A stretch of DNA of 64,000 nucleotides from Actinomadura macra NBRC 14102 (GTDB lineage: Bacteria > Actinomycetota > Actinomycetes > Streptosporangiales > Streptosporangiaceae): contig NZ_BCQT01000004.1 in NCBI RefSeq assembly GCF_001552215.1, positions 248,001 through 312,000 of the forward strand, given 5' to 3'. The notes beneath the pieces were generated by a model, which saw nothing but the letters and a program-made list of their open reading frames with translations, was not told the origin of the DNA and searched no databases. This document shows, in pieces, positions 37,157 through 45,385 of the stretch. A program made the position numbers and the translations under genes. How positions within the stretch are numbered: the first letter of the stretch is position 1; each line of letters begins with the position of its first letter.

Positions 37157-37418
37157 CCGCCGCCCCGACCCCCGCCAGCACGAGCCGCTTGTCGAGCTGA
37201 CCTGGCCCGCCGTCGTCGTCCTCGCCGTCCGACCGCACGATCGACCGGGCCGCCTGCACGACCTGGGCGGCCTCCTCCTTGAGCCGCTCGGCGCCCCGAT
37301 GCGCGACGTTCCTCGGGTTGACCCGGTCGGCGAGCTCGTCGATCGTGCGGGCGAGCTCCAGCCGGGTCCGCTCGATCTCCCGCTCCAGCGCCTCCGGGTC
37401 GCGGGCCCTGTCAGCCAT
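37107..37418 (-). CDS. DUF3618 protein (membrane-associated)
   Basis: 103 residues from ATG 37418. The N-terminal helix REIERTRLELARTIDELADRV and NPRNVAHRGAERLKEEA are the DUF3618 signature. It continues to a single C-terminal membrane helix (LVLAGVGAAVTVTALVLW) and an Arg-only tail. Such proteins usually accompany phage-holin-like DUF1469 membrane proteins; none is adjacent here. Role unknown. Confidence 0.78.
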   Translation of the reverse strand: MADRARDPEALEREIERTRLELARTIDELADRVNPRNVAHRGAERLKEEAAQVVQAARSIVRSDGEDDDGGPGQLDKRLVLAGVGAAVTVTALVLWRRRRRRR

Positions 37419-37551
37419 GCCGTGTCCTATCGTCTCGGGCGACGCATGATCCGAACAGTCTTGCAGGTCTTCCCCCGCGGCGCCCGCCCGCACCCGTGCC
37501 GGTCTTGAGCGGTACCGTTGCATCCACCAACCGAGCGAAAGGCGGAACAGG

Positions 37552-38019
37552 GTGTCCGAGCGGCTGCAGCCGGGCGACGTCGCCCCCGATTTCGAGCTTC
37601 CCGACGCGGACGCCTCCCCGGTGTCGCTGGCCTCACTGCGCGGGAGGCGCGTGATCCTCTACTTCTACCCGGCCGCCATGACGCCCGGCTGCACGAAGGA
37701 GTCGGTCGACTTCCAGAGCAGCCTCGCCGACCTGGACTCCGCTGGCGTCACCGTCGTCGGTGTCTCCCCGGACGACCCCGCCAAGCTCGCCAAGTTCCGT
37801 GAGAAGGAGGGCCTGACCTTCCCCCTCCTGTCCGACCCCGACACGAAGGTCCTGCGGGCCTACGGCGCGTACGGCGAGAAGAAGCTGTACGGCAAGACGG
37901 TCGTGGGTGTGATCCGCTCCACCTTCATCATCGATCCCGAGGGCAAGGTCGAGAAGGCGTACTACAACGTGAAGGCCACCGGCCACGTCGAGCGCCTCCG
38001 CCGCGACCTCAACGTCTGA
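37552..38019 (+). CDS. bcp: Thiol peroxidase of the BCP/PrxQ type
   Basis: 155 residues, GTG start. Thioredoxin fold peroxiredoxin; the peroxidatic Cys47 is in MTPGCTKES. It is the only cysteine in the protein, so it acts as a 1-Cys enzyme needing an external thiol. Other signatures: VAPDFELPDADA, VILYFYPAAMT and VIRSTFIIDPEGKV. It reduces hydrogen peroxide and organic hydroperoxides. Confidence 0.93.
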   Translation: MSERLQPGDVAPDFELPDADASPVSLASLRGRRVILYFYPAAMTPGCTKESVDFQSSLADLDSAGVTVVGVSPDDPAKLAKFREKEGLTFPLLSDPDTKVLRAYGAYGEKKLYGKTVVGVIRSTFIIDPEGKVEKAYYNVKATGHVERLRRDLNV

Positions 38020-38072
38020 GGGGCCGCAAGAGGACACGTCCCTCCGGAGTGCGCACTTCTCCCGCTCGTCCA

Positions 38073-38441
38073 TCATGTTCGCCTCAGCCAGATCCGGACT
38101 CGGCTGAGGGGACAGCGCGAGGGCGTGTCCCGCTGTGCGGTGGTGGCCGCTCGTCGGACGGTCGCGGCCATGGCGTGCGGGGTGAGCCGCGCGCCGATCC
38201 GCGCGACCGCTCCGGGGAGGTCGTGACAGGGGGCGAGCGGGTCGCCGGTGGAGGCGATGAACCAGGGCACCCCGCCCTCGTCCACCTGGACAAGGACGCT
38301 CTCCCCGATCGTGGGGAGGCTGGGACAAAGGACATGCAGCCGCGGGGGAGGTTGATCGTAGCGGCGGCGCACCGTCCACCCCTCGGTGGCCAAGACCCGC
38401 GCGAGCAGATCGAGATACGGAGCAGCGATTCCTGCGGTCAT
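38073..38441 (-). CDS. Hypothetical protein, second of a small pair
   Basis: 122 residues from ATG 38441, which overlaps the stop of the upstream small gene (ATGA). The first 95 residues look like a compact alpha/beta domain (YLDLLARVLATEGWTVRRRY, then VLVQVDEGGVPWFIAS). The tail is basic and Arg/Thr-rich. Codon and base use are less GC-skewed than in flanking genes. No family recognised; likely works with the adjacent small protein and the XRE regulator. Confidence 0.6.
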   Translation of the reverse strand: MTAGIAAPYLDLLARVLATEGWTVRRRYDQPPPRLHVLCPSLPTIGESVLVQVDEGGVPWFIASTGDPLAPCHDLPGAVARIGARLTPHAMAATVRRAATTAQRDTPSRCPLSRVRIWLRRT

Positions 38442-38734
38442 GGCGCGGGAGTCAGGTGCCCCGCGACGATCACGGCGGCGTCGACGATGTGCTCGGCCTC
38501 GGCGATCGGCTCCCCGTTCACGTCGAAGAACCACATCCGGTCTTGATCGGTGACCCGCGGCTTGCACGTGATCGTCTGAGTCGCGCCCGTGGGATCGTCC
38601 GGCCTGGTCACGATGATGGCCAGCGGGCTGGCGCGCAGTTCCGTAGCGAACCCGCGCCCCTGCAAGGCGTTCATCAGCATGTGAAGCCGCGGATAGGAAT
38701 GCCGGTGTTCCGTCCCGTCAAAGGTGCCTGCCAT
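38438..38734 (-). CDS. Hypothetical protein, first of a small pair
   Basis: 98 residues from ATG 38734 with a good ribosome site (AGGAG, 8 bases upstream). It looks soluble, with strands LAIIVTRPDD, TQTITCKPRV and MWFFDVNGEPI and a C-terminal helix. It is divergent from the XRE/TPR regulator, with three nested palindromes in the 139-base gap, so coordinated control is likely. No family recognised. Confidence 0.6.
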   Translation of the reverse strand: MAGTFDGTEHRHSYPRLHMLMNALQGRGFATELRASPLAIIVTRPDDPTGATQTITCKPRVTDQDRMWFFDVNGEPIAEAEHIVDAAVIVAGHLTPAP

Positions 38735-38770
38735 GGCCCGTCTCCTGACGTGATTCACGTGGTGTTTCGG

Positions 38771-38849
38771 TCACTGTCAGTGAACATGTGGCGCGTGCCA
38801 CATCGGGAGATGGATGATTAGGGGTGGCAGGGGGCGCGCGCCCCCTGCC
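38771..38849. promoter_or_regulatory. Cluster of three perfect palindromes in a divergent promoter
   Basis: TCACTG-t-CAGTGA at 38771-38783, ATGTGGC-gcgt-GCCACAT at 38786-38803, and the perfect 24-base palindrome at 38826-38849 (GGCAGGGGGCGC, then its exact complement). They lie between the small-protein pair and the XRE/TPR regulator. The first two are operator-like; the last is very GC-rich and may be an operator or a cruciform/RNA hairpin. Confidence 0.65.
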
Positions 38850-38873
38850 TTCGACGATCGGAGGGTGCCTCGC

Positions 38874-40154
38874 ATGTCCCCGGACAAGAAGGCCATCGGC
38901 GCACATCTGCGCGAGGTCCGCGAAGCACCGCCGTACTGGTCACGCGCCGACCTGGCGCGGCTCTTGCGTCAGGCGTCCGACCCGCTCGATCGGCCGAATC
39001 TGCCGCACGTCAAGACGCTCGCCGAGATGATCAAAAACTGGGAGTACGGGAAGTACACGCCCAACCCTCGGTACCGGGTCCTGTACTGCCGCGTCACGGG
39101 GAAGAATGAGGACGAGCTGTTCGGCGCTGACGTGGACGGACGGATTTCCCGTCGTGACGGCCTGTTACGGGAACCCGCTGCCGATATAGCGCTTCCCCAG
39201 CGGCTTTCCGACCCAATTGCCCCGGAGCTGGCGGACTACTTTGTCGAGCAGCTCGCCGGGCACTACCGCGCTGATCGCTATCTTGGTGCCCTACGGCTCA
39301 TCCCTACCGGCATGGCTCAGTACGAACTGCTATGTGACCTGGCGAATGCCGCGCGAGGGACGCTCCGGCCGCGACTATGGTCCCTGGCCACCGGCTATGC
39401 CGCGTTCCTCGGCTGGACCTACCAGGACGGCGGCGACATCGACCGGTCCGCGTACTGGCACGACGTGATGCTTGAGCGCTCACATCGATCCCACGATCTA
39501 AATCTCGTGGCGTTCGCGCTGCACAACAAAGCGATGCTGCATGCCGACCTCCTCGACGGCCCCGGCGCCCTCGATCTCGCTCGCGCCGCCCTGGTGAAAC
39601 AAGACACGCTTACGCCCAAGGTCCGGGTTCTGGCGTTGCAACAGGCGGCGCATGCCATGTCTTTGATCGGCGGGCAAGGCGCACGCGACGAGTGTGCCCG
39701 CCTGCTCGATGAGGCTGCCGCATTGGTCGATCAAGTGGATGACCCTTATCCGTGGGGCGGCGCCTGTCTCACTTCGCACTACCTTGACATCCAGCGGGCG
39801 ACCTGCCTGGTACGGCTCGCGGCGCCCGCTGAGGCATCGGCGAATCCGTCGGCCGCCGCTGAGGCTCTGGCAATCTGGGAGCGGATCATGCCCGACCTGT
39901 TGACCGCCGACGCACGCCGGGACGTGGGCGTATTCCGTGCGCGGCAGGCACAGGCGTACGCCCTCCAGGGCGAGCCCAGGCAGGCCGTGCGCCTTGCTCG
40001 CGAAGTCGTCCAGGCCGCTGATGAGACGGGCTCAGGCCGGATGCGGAGCGAACTTCGAGGGCTCGCGGCGTACATGAGACCGTGGGCGCTGGAGCAATCG
40101 GGACAACAGCTCTCGGAGATGCTCGCCCCCATGGGAGGAAGCACGTGGCTCTGA
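38874..40154 (+). CDS. XRE-type regulator with TPR-like sensor region
   Basis: 426 residues from ATG 38874 (GGAGG upstream). A helix-turn-helix-like N-terminal region (about 5-70, with IGAHLREVREAPPYWSRADLA and IKNWEYGKYTPNPRY) is followed by a long, alpha-helical, TPR-like region (about 130-420: AMLHADLLDGPGALDLARAAL, RARQAQAYALQGEPRQAVRL). The layout resembles actinomycete and Gram-positive regulators in which a TPR domain binds a peptide or protein signal. Base use is less GC-biased than in neighbours, suggesting transfer. The next gene starts 10 bases inside its 3' end. Confidence 0.8.
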   Translation: MSPDKKAIGAHLREVREAPPYWSRADLARLLRQASDPLDRPNLPHVKTLAEMIKNWEYGKYTPNPRYRVLYCRVTGKNEDELFGADVDGRISRRDGLLREPAADIALPQRLSDPIAPELADYFVEQLAGHYRADRYLGALRLIPTGMAQYELLCDLANAARGTLRPRLWSLATGYAAFLGWTYQDGGDIDRSAYWHDVMLERSHRSHDLNLVAFALHNKAMLHADLLDGPGALDLARAALVKQDTLTPKVRVLALQQAAHAMSLIGGQGARDECARLLDEAAALVDQVDDPYPWGGACLTSHYLDIQRATCLVRLAAPAEASANPSAAAEALAIWERIMPDLLTADARRDVGVFRARQAQAYALQGEPRQAVRLAREVVQAADETGSGRMRSELRGLAAYMRPWALEQSGQQLSEMLAPMGGSTWL

Positions 40155-40453
40155 GGACGCCCCTGCCCGCGGACCAGGTCGCCGAGCGGCTCGGCCAGAC
40201 CGGGTGGTCGGGAGACACCACCGAGATCCACCGAACATTCGCAGTTGAATACGACATCGCGATGAGGATCGTCGCCGAGGTCGCCGAAGCCGCGGTGGAG
40301 TTGGAGCACCGACCCGACATCGATATCAGGTGGGATCGGCTGCACTTCGCGATGACCACTCACACGGCGGGCGATGTGGTCACTGAACTCGACTTCAAAA
40401 CGGCGGAACGGATCAACGAGATCGCTCGGCGCCATGGGGCCGCCCCGGCCTAG
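40145..40453 (+). CDS. Pterin-4a-carbinolamine dehydratase-like protein
   Basis: 102 residues, GTG start behind GGGAGGAAGCAC. The C-terminal half ELEHRPDIDIRWDRLHFAM, then TTHTAGDVVTELDF, carries the PCD/DCoH signature (H-x-P-D, W-D, T-H). The N-terminal half is shorter and less typical. PCDs recycle oxidised tetrahydropterin and some act as protein-binding regulators. No aromatic amino acid hydroxylase is nearby, and it is translationally coupled to the regulator (10-base overlap), so a regulatory or moonlighting role is plausible. Confidence 0.75.
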   Translation: MALRTPLPADQVAERLGQTGWSGDTTEIHRTFAVEYDIAMRIVAEVAEAAVELEHRPDIDIRWDRLHFAMTTHTAGDVVTELDFKTAERINEIARRHGAAPA

Positions 40454-40470
40454 GCATCGCCAAGCGATGC

Positions 40471-40515
40471 ACCGGCGCCCAGCCACCCTCCAGCGCGAGG
40501 AGACGGGGCGCCGGT
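40471..40515 (+). terminator. Hairpin terminator after the pterin dehydratase gene
   Basis: ACCGGCGCC and GGCGCCGGT form a 9-base perfect stem, followed by TTTCGTT. It lies 17 bases after the stop, facing the tRNA-Leu gene on the other strand. Confidence 0.65.
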
Positions 40516-40617
40516 TTCGTTCAAGGGCTTAGCCCGTGAAGTATCAGTGGGCTTCTACGCGACTCGCCGCGGCATGGATTCGCGTCTACGACAAGCCCCG
40601 CAGCATGATCGGCCGAG

Positions 40618-40701
40618 TGCGGGCGGGGGGACTCGAACCCCCACGGTGTCGCCACCAACAGGACCTAAACCTGCCGCGTATACCTACTTCGCCACGCCCG
40701 C
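40618..40701 (-). tRNA. tRNA-Leu, anticodon TAG
   Basis: 84 bases. The acceptor stem GCGGGCG pairs with CGCCCGC, discriminator A at 40618. The anticodon stem GCAGG/CCTGT encloses the loop TTTAGGT with TAG at the middle. A long variable arm (TGGTGGCGACACCG) and the T-arm GGGGGTTCGAGTCCCCC are present. The long variable arm and the anticodon identify leucine (codon CUA). CCA is not encoded. The 3' end faces the atypical module at 38073-40453. Confidence 0.95.
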
Positions 40702-40894
40702 CGGCGCTCCGCGAGGGAGCCGGTCCAGCTTAGCGTCCCGGCCCGTCCGGACGTGGAGCGATTTTCGGTCCGGGCCCGAACCGCGGTATTTGAAAAATGA
40801 CGCCTGCGGCGCCGGGGGGCGGCGTCCTACCCTGGGTTGGTCCGTCCGTGCCGGGGCGGGCGGTGTCGCCATGATCGAATCCAGGTGAGCCACC

Positions 40895-41872
40895 GTGAGC
40901 CAGTCCTTCACCCATCGCGTACTGCCGTACGACGGGGTGGACGAGTTCCTCGACGGCGCGCTGCCGTTCCTGCGGGACGGGGTGGACGCCGGCGACCGGG
41001 TGCTCGCGGTAGGCGGCATGGCACGCGAGATGCTGCTGCGGGACGCGCTCGGACCGGCGGCGGCCGGCGTCGAGTTCGCCGATGCCGCCACCTGGTACGT
41101 GCATCCGTGCCGGACGCTCGCCGACTGCCTGAGCGACGCCGACAACACCGCGTGGCAGGGACGGCGGCTGCGCGTCCTCGGCGAGCCGGTGTGGGCAACG
41201 CGCTCGCCGCTGGAGGTCCTGGAGTGGCAGCGGGCCGAGGCGATCCTCAACGTGGCGTTCCGCGACACCGAAGCCGCCTTCCTGTGCACCTACGCGTCGT
41301 CGCTCCCCGCGGGCGTCGTCGCGTCCTCACGTCAGACCCACCCCGAGACGGTCCGCGGCGTCACGGCGCTCCCGAACCCGGGCTACATGGACCCCTGGGC
41401 CTACAGCGCGCAATGCGACCGTGAGCCGCTGCCGGCGCCCCCGCCCGGTGCCGAGTCACTGAAGGTCGACCGTCCCGACCTGTACTGGCTGCGCGCCTAT
41501 GTCAGCGAGTACGCGCGGCAGACCCGGCTGCCCGAGGAGAGTTTGCAGCGCCTCCTCGTCGCTGTCACCGAGATCGTCACCAACGCGCTGCGGCACGGCG
41601 AGCCGCCGATCGTCCTGCGGATGTGGATCGAGGCGTCCGACGATGAGCCCGCCCTCGCGTGCGAGGTCGCCGACGAGGGACGGTGGGACCCCGGGACCGG
41701 CTTCGGGCTCATCCCCCCGCGTCCGGCCGACACCGGCGGCGGCCGGTTCGGGCTGTGGGCGGTCCGGCTGCTGTGCGCAAGCGTCCAGATCCGGTCGGGT
41801 GAAGGGGGCACGACCGTGCGGCTCAGGCTGCGCCTGCCCGCAGTGCCCGCCGCGTCCATCAACGGAGCGTGA
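40895..41872 (+). CDS. RsbA-type anti-sigma regulator: MEDS domain + RsbW-like ATPase (MEDS-A)
   Basis: 325 residues, GTG start. N-terminal MEDS (DcmR-type sensory) domain (about 5-175: FLDGALPFLRDGVDAGDRVLAVG, LGEPVWATRSPLEVLEWQRAEAILN). C-terminal HATPase_c domain (about 195-315) with the N-box AVTEIVTNALRHG, the G1-like CEVADEGRWDP and RFGLWAVRLL. The fold is that of anti-sigma kinases such as RsbW; the MEDS fusion matches Streptomyces RsbA-type proteins. It is the first gene of a four-gene series in which MEDS-ATPase and MEDS-STAS genes alternate. Confidence 0.83.
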   Translation: MSQSFTHRVLPYDGVDEFLDGALPFLRDGVDAGDRVLAVGGMAREMLLRDALGPAAAGVEFADAATWYVHPCRTLADCLSDADNTAWQGRRLRVLGEPVWATRSPLEVLEWQRAEAILNVAFRDTEAAFLCTYASSLPAGVVASSRQTHPETVRGVTALPNPGYMDPWAYSAQCDREPLPAPPPGAESLKVDRPDLYWLRAYVSEYARQTRLPEESLQRLLVAVTEIVTNALRHGEPPIVLRMWIEASDDEPALACEVADEGRWDPGTGFGLIPPRPADTGGGRFGLWAVRLLCASVQIRSGEGGTTVRLRLRLPAVPAASINGA

Positions 41873-41952
41873 GCGAACCCATGCGTTGGGCTTCCAAAAC
41901 ACCGGGATCGGCGTACGCTGGACGGATCCGCGACAACCTCGATGGGCAGGCC

Positions 41953-42870
41953 ATGGAGACACCCTGGTTCGCCAAACGACCCGTCAGCGCCGTACGGCCG
42001 GGAGATCACGGCTGGCTGGCCTACTCCTGCACCGAGGAGCGCGATCGTGTCATCGGCACCTTCGTCCGGGAGGGCCTGCTCACCAACGAGAAGGTCGTCT
42101 ACGTGACGGACGCGCCGGCCGAATTGCTGCCCGGGTTCGACCCGCGGCATCCGATCGACATCGGCACCTACACCAGGACGGGCCAGCTGCGGGTCATCCC
42201 GCGGCGGGACGCCTGCCTCGATCGGCACGGCGCGTTCGCACCCGCGATGATGCTCGAAACGCTGGGCAAGGAGGTCGAGGAGGCGTTCGGCCAGGGCTTC
42301 CGTGCCGTCCGGCTGACGACCGACCACAGCTGGGTGCTCCACGGCCCCGGGCGTGCCGGCCTGCACCAGATGCTCGGTTGCGAGCATCGCGTCGGCGACG
42401 CCGTCTCGCCCAGCACCATGGCGATGGCGATCTGCCAGGTCGACAAACACGCCCTCACACATGACGAACTGGTCGCCCTACGGGATACCCATGAGGTCCT
42501 GGTGGAAGTGAACCCCGAATTCGACGACGGGATCTTGAAGATCGTGCGCACTTTCAAGCCCGACGGGCTGCGCGTCGAGGGCGAGTTGGACGCCGCCCGG
42601 CACGCCGTGTTCGCCGAGAAGCTGACCCAGGTGGGCAAGGGCCGACGGCGCGTCCACCTCGACTTCTCCCGGCTCGGCTTCATCGACCTCGGCGGGCTCA
42701 ACCTGCTGGCGCAGCACGCCACCGGGCTGCCCGCCGACGACGCCCTGGTGCTCGACCACCTCCCAGCCGACGTGGAGAACGTCATCGAGCTGGTGGGCTG
42801 GCACCGGCTGCCCGGCCTGGCCCGGGGAAGCGAGGGCACCCTCCCGAAGACGGAGGGCATCGGCCGATGA
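41953..42870 (+). CDS. MEDS + STAS protein (MEDS-B), putative anti-anti-sigma factor
   Basis: 305 residues. MEDS domain (about 8-185: KRPVSAVRPGDHGWLAYS, VREGLLTNEKVVYVTD, MAMAICQVDKHALT), then a STAS domain (about 205-300: DGLRVEGELDAAR, HLDFSRLGFIDLGGLNLL). ATG 41953 is chosen because the product then begins METPWFAKRP, closely matching METLWSVRRP of the paralogue at 43874; a GTG at 41869 would couple it to the previous gene. In SpoIIAA the equivalent of DLGG is DSSG, with the second Ser phosphorylated; here it is Gly. Confidence 0.82.
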   Translation: METPWFAKRPVSAVRPGDHGWLAYSCTEERDRVIGTFVREGLLTNEKVVYVTDAPAELLPGFDPRHPIDIGTYTRTGQLRVIPRRDACLDRHGAFAPAMMLETLGKEVEEAFGQGFRAVRLTTDHSWVLHGPGRAGLHQMLGCEHRVGDAVSPSTMAMAICQVDKHALTHDELVALRDTHEVLVEVNPEFDDGILKIVRTFKPDGLRVEGELDAARHAVFAEKLTQVGKGRRRVHLDFSRLGFIDLGGLNLLAQHATGLPADDALVLDHLPADVENVIELVGWHRLPGLARGSEGTLPKTEGIGR

Positions 42871-43784
42871 CGCTGGAGCACAGAGCGTTCCTGTACAAGG
42901 GCACCGACGAGTTCCTGTCCGTCGCCGTCCCGTACCTGGAGTCGGGGCTGGAGAAGGACCAGGCCGTCGTCGCCGTGGTGCGCGAACCCCACCTGTCCGC
43001 GCTGCGCGACGTCCTCACCGTGCACGGGGAGACGATCCAGTACTTCGACTCGGCGGTGTTCTACCAGCATCCCGTCCACACTCTGCGCGACTACCAGACG
43101 ATCGTCTCGACGAGCATGCCGCGCACCGTGTGCGCGCTCGCCGAACCCGTCTGGGACGGGTGGGACGAGCAGCAGACACAGGAATGGATCCGCTACGAGT
43201 CGCTGATCAACGTCGTGTTCGCGGGGTCGGGCGCGCGGGCGCTGTGCCCCTACGACAGCGGCGAGCTGACCCCGCACGTGCTGGACGAGGCGCGGCGGAC
43301 GCATCCGCTGCTCCTGCACGACGGCCGCAACGGCGTCAACGAGGAGTACGTCGACCCGGCGACGTTCGGGGCGGGCTGCGACCGCGCCCGCCGTCCGGGA
43401 CGCCCGGACGGCGCGGAGTACCTGCCGATCAAAGGCACCGACCTGCACGAGTTGCGCGCGTTCGTCGCCGAGCGGGCGCTGACGCACGGGCTGGCCAGGC
43501 AACCCGCGCAAAACTTCATCACCGCCGTCAACGAGGTCGCGGCGAACGCCCTCCAGCACGGCATCCCGCCGATGGGCCTGTGGACGTGGCGCGACGACGC
43601 CGACCTCGTCTGCGAGATCGGCGACAACGGCTTCTGGCAGCCCAGCCCGCTCACCGGATTCATCCCTCCCGACTCGGCACTACAACGCGGCTTCGGCCTG
43701 TGGACCGTCCGGCTCCTGGTCGACCTCATGGAACTGCGCGCGGGGTGGGACGGCACCTTCGTACGCCTGCGCGTCCGACGGTGA
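42867..43784 (+). CDS. RsbA-type anti-sigma regulator: MEDS domain + RsbW-like ATPase (MEDS-C)
   Basis: 305 residues, overlapping the stop of MEDS-B (ATGA). MEDS domain (about 1-170: FLSVAVPYLESGLEKDQAVVAVV, LAEPVWDGWDEQQTQEWIRYE). HATPase_c domain (about 190-300) with N-box AVNEVAANALQHG, G1-like CEIGDNGFW and QRGFGLWTVRLL. The ATP-binding residues look intact. Probable anti-sigma or switch kinase paired with the flanking MEDS-STAS proteins. Confidence 0.83.
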   Translation: MTLEHRAFLYKGTDEFLSVAVPYLESGLEKDQAVVAVVREPHLSALRDVLTVHGETIQYFDSAVFYQHPVHTLRDYQTIVSTSMPRTVCALAEPVWDGWDEQQTQEWIRYESLINVVFAGSGARALCPYDSGELTPHVLDEARRTHPLLLHDGRNGVNEEYVDPATFGAGCDRARRPGRPDGAEYLPIKGTDLHELRAFVAERALTHGLARQPAQNFITAVNEVAANALQHGIPPMGLWTWRDDADLVCEIGDNGFWQPSPLTGFIPPDSALQRGFGLWTVRLLVDLMELRAGWDGTFVRLRVRR

Positions 43785-43873
43785 CCTGTTTCGCGCTAAG
43801 TCTCAGATACTGGAAAACCCTGGCGGAAAGCTCACCGCATCGCTCGGCTCACCCGTCGTAACCTGGACACGTC

Positions 43874-44692
43874 ATGGAGACGCTCTGGTCCGTCCGCAGG
43901 CCGGTCCGCGATCTGCGGCCCGGCGACCACGCATGGCTCGCCTACGCCAACGAGGAGGAGCAGCGTCACGTCGCCGGGGCCTTCGTCCGGGACGGGCTCC
44001 TCGCCCGCGAGAAGGTCGTCTACATGGCGGCCTCGGTGAAGGACGCCGTTCCCGGCGTGCCGCCGGACGCGCCCGCCGGGCTCCTGACGTTCCTGCCGAT
44101 CGGCAGTCCGTTCGACCCACGCGCGGCGGCCGGGGCGCTGGCCGCCGAGATCGCGCAGGCGAAACGGCGGGGCCTGCGCGCCGTCCGGATCGCCGCCGAC
44201 CTGACCTCGGCCCTGCGCGCCCCCGACGGCCTGGAACGCACGCTCGTCTTCGAACGGCACCTGGAGCGGACGGTGCCGCCGAGCACGCACATCACGGCAG
44301 TCTGCCAGGTCGACCGGCGCCGCTGCCGCCGCAGCGACCTGGAGGCGCTGTGCGCGAGCCACGCCGTGCTGGCCGCGCCGGACCCCGAGTTCGAGGACGC
44401 CGTACTGAAGATCGTTCGAACGTTCCAGCCCGCCGGGCTGTCACTGTCGGGCGAGCTCGACGCGTCCCGGCACGCGGTCCTCGACCAGGCGCTGGCCTCG
44501 GTGCTGTCCCCCGACAACACCCGCGAGATCCACCTGGACCTCGCGGGTCTCGGCTTCATCGACCTCGGCGCGATCAACATCCTCGCCGACATCGCCGTCC
44601 GCCGCACCGGCCCCGGCCGCCTCGTCCTGGACCGTATGTCGCCGCAGCTCCGCGCCGTCCTGGAAACCGTCGGCTGGACGATGTTGTTTTGA
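43874..44692 (+). CDS. MEDS + STAS protein (MEDS-D)
   Basis: 272 residues, ATG 43874. MEDS domain (about 1-160: RRPVRDLRPGDHAWLAYAN, VRDGLLAREKVVYMAA, HITAVCQVDRRRCR), then STAS (about 175-270: AGLSLSGELDASRHAVLD, HLDLAGLGFIDLGAINIL). The phosphoserine position of SpoIIAA-like proteins reads DLGA, so no Ser or Thr. Nearest relative in the window is MEDS-B. About 90 bases separate it from MEDS-C. A repeat element starts directly at its stop codon. Confidence 0.82.
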   Translation: METLWSVRRPVRDLRPGDHAWLAYANEEEQRHVAGAFVRDGLLAREKVVYMAASVKDAVPGVPPDAPAGLLTFLPIGSPFDPRAAAGALAAEIAQAKRRGLRAVRIAADLTSALRAPDGLERTLVFERHLERTVPPSTHITAVCQVDRRRCRRSDLEALCASHAVLAAPDPEFEDAVLKIVRTFQPAGLSLSGELDASRHAVLDQALASVLSPDNTREIHLDLAGLGFIDLGAINILADIAVRRTGPGRLVLDRMSPQLRAVLETVGWTMLF

Positions 44693-44777
44693 ATCCCGGC
44701 CCAAGCGGGCTCGCCTGGCGGCTCGCCCCCTTGACCATGATTTGCGAGCGCGACATCGCTTCGCGTGACGGTTGAGG
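44693..44777 (-). repeat. Dispersed intergenic repeat, copy 2 (short form)
   Basis: Reverse-oriented match to 9472-9613. The ends (CTCAaCCGTCACGCGA and GGGCCGGGATT), the GCGAAGCGATG...GCGCTCGC block and the G.A-mismatch hairpin (GGGC-GA-GCC-gcca-GGC-GA-GCCC) are conserved, but the inner duplication of copy 1 is missing. It abuts the stop codon of MEDS-D, so it may act as its 3' end. Confidence 0.6.
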
Positions 44778-44780
44778 TTG

Positions 44781-44802
44781 CCGCAGGGTTCTGAACCTGC
44801 GG
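44781..44802 (+). terminator. Hairpin terminator after the first MEDS cluster
   Basis: CCGCAGG and CCTGCGG form a 7-base stem with an 8-base loop, followed by a T-rich GTCTCTTGCTCT. It would end transcripts of the 40895-44692 operon. Confidence 0.5.
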
Positions 44803-44881
44803 GTCTCTTGCTCTCGGACGGGCGTATCCAACGGCCTCTGTCCTGCTGGGCGGGGTGGCGCGCTTGTTAGGCGGGCTCGGC

Positions 44882-45385
44882 CTATGGGGTTCTCGTCGCG
44901 GACGGGCGTGCGTCTGGTGGATGTGAGCCTGACGGCGTCGGCTTGGAGTTCCCCGTTTTGGACGGCGTCGGTTTGGGGGCCGCTGGTGTGGACGGCGTCA
45001 CGGTTTGCGGCGGTGGGGCGGCGGTCGGCCTCGGGTCCGGTGTGTGCGACGGTTCGCTCGTCGGACCGCTGGGCTCCGGCGGCGAGGAGGGCGTGACCGG
45101 GGGGCGCGGCGTGGTGGTCGAGGCCGGCGGGCCGAGGGGGCTTGGCGACTCCTGTCGTCCGGTCCCTCGGCCCGGCCACAGGAGCACGGCCGCCACGATG
45201 ACGACCGCGGCCGTGACGGCCGCCGCGAGGATCGGGAACGTCCAGCGCCGGACGCCGCGGACCGGCGAGGCCGCCGCCGCCCGTCCCGCCTTCTGGAAGC
45301 GGCGGACGGTCTCCGGGCCGGCGTGGATCTCGTCGGCCGCCGCGCGGTAGTGCGCGCGCAGCAGGGCATCGAGCTCATCGCTCAT
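44882..45385 (-). CDS. Membrane protein with Pro/Ser/Thr-rich extracellular tail, partner of the ECF sigma factor
   Basis: 167 residues. A cytoplasmic N-terminal region (about 1-47, DELDALLRAHYRAAADEIHAG, with no zinc site), one membrane helix (about 49-70, FPILAAAVTAAVVIVAAVLLW), then a disordered extracellular stretch rich in Pro, Ser and Thr. Its ATG overlaps the end of the sigma-factor gene by 11 bases. Position and topology suggest an anti-sigma factor, but no recognised anti-sigma domain is visible. Confidence 0.7.
   Translation of the reverse strand: MSDELDALLRAHYRAAADEIHAGPETVRRFQKAGRAAAASPVRGVRRWTFPILAAAVTAAVVIVAAVLLWPGRGTGRQESPSPLGPPASTTTPRPPVTPSSPPEPSGPTSEPSHTPDPRPTAAPPPQTVTPSTPAAPKPTPSKTGNSKPTPSGSHPPDARPSATRTP

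Noticed and set aside
40618-40701. Integration att site at tRNA-Leu with a duplicated tRNA 3' end
   Set aside because: The atypical module is adjacent, but I find no second copy of the T-arm/acceptor sequence in the window and no integrase gene.
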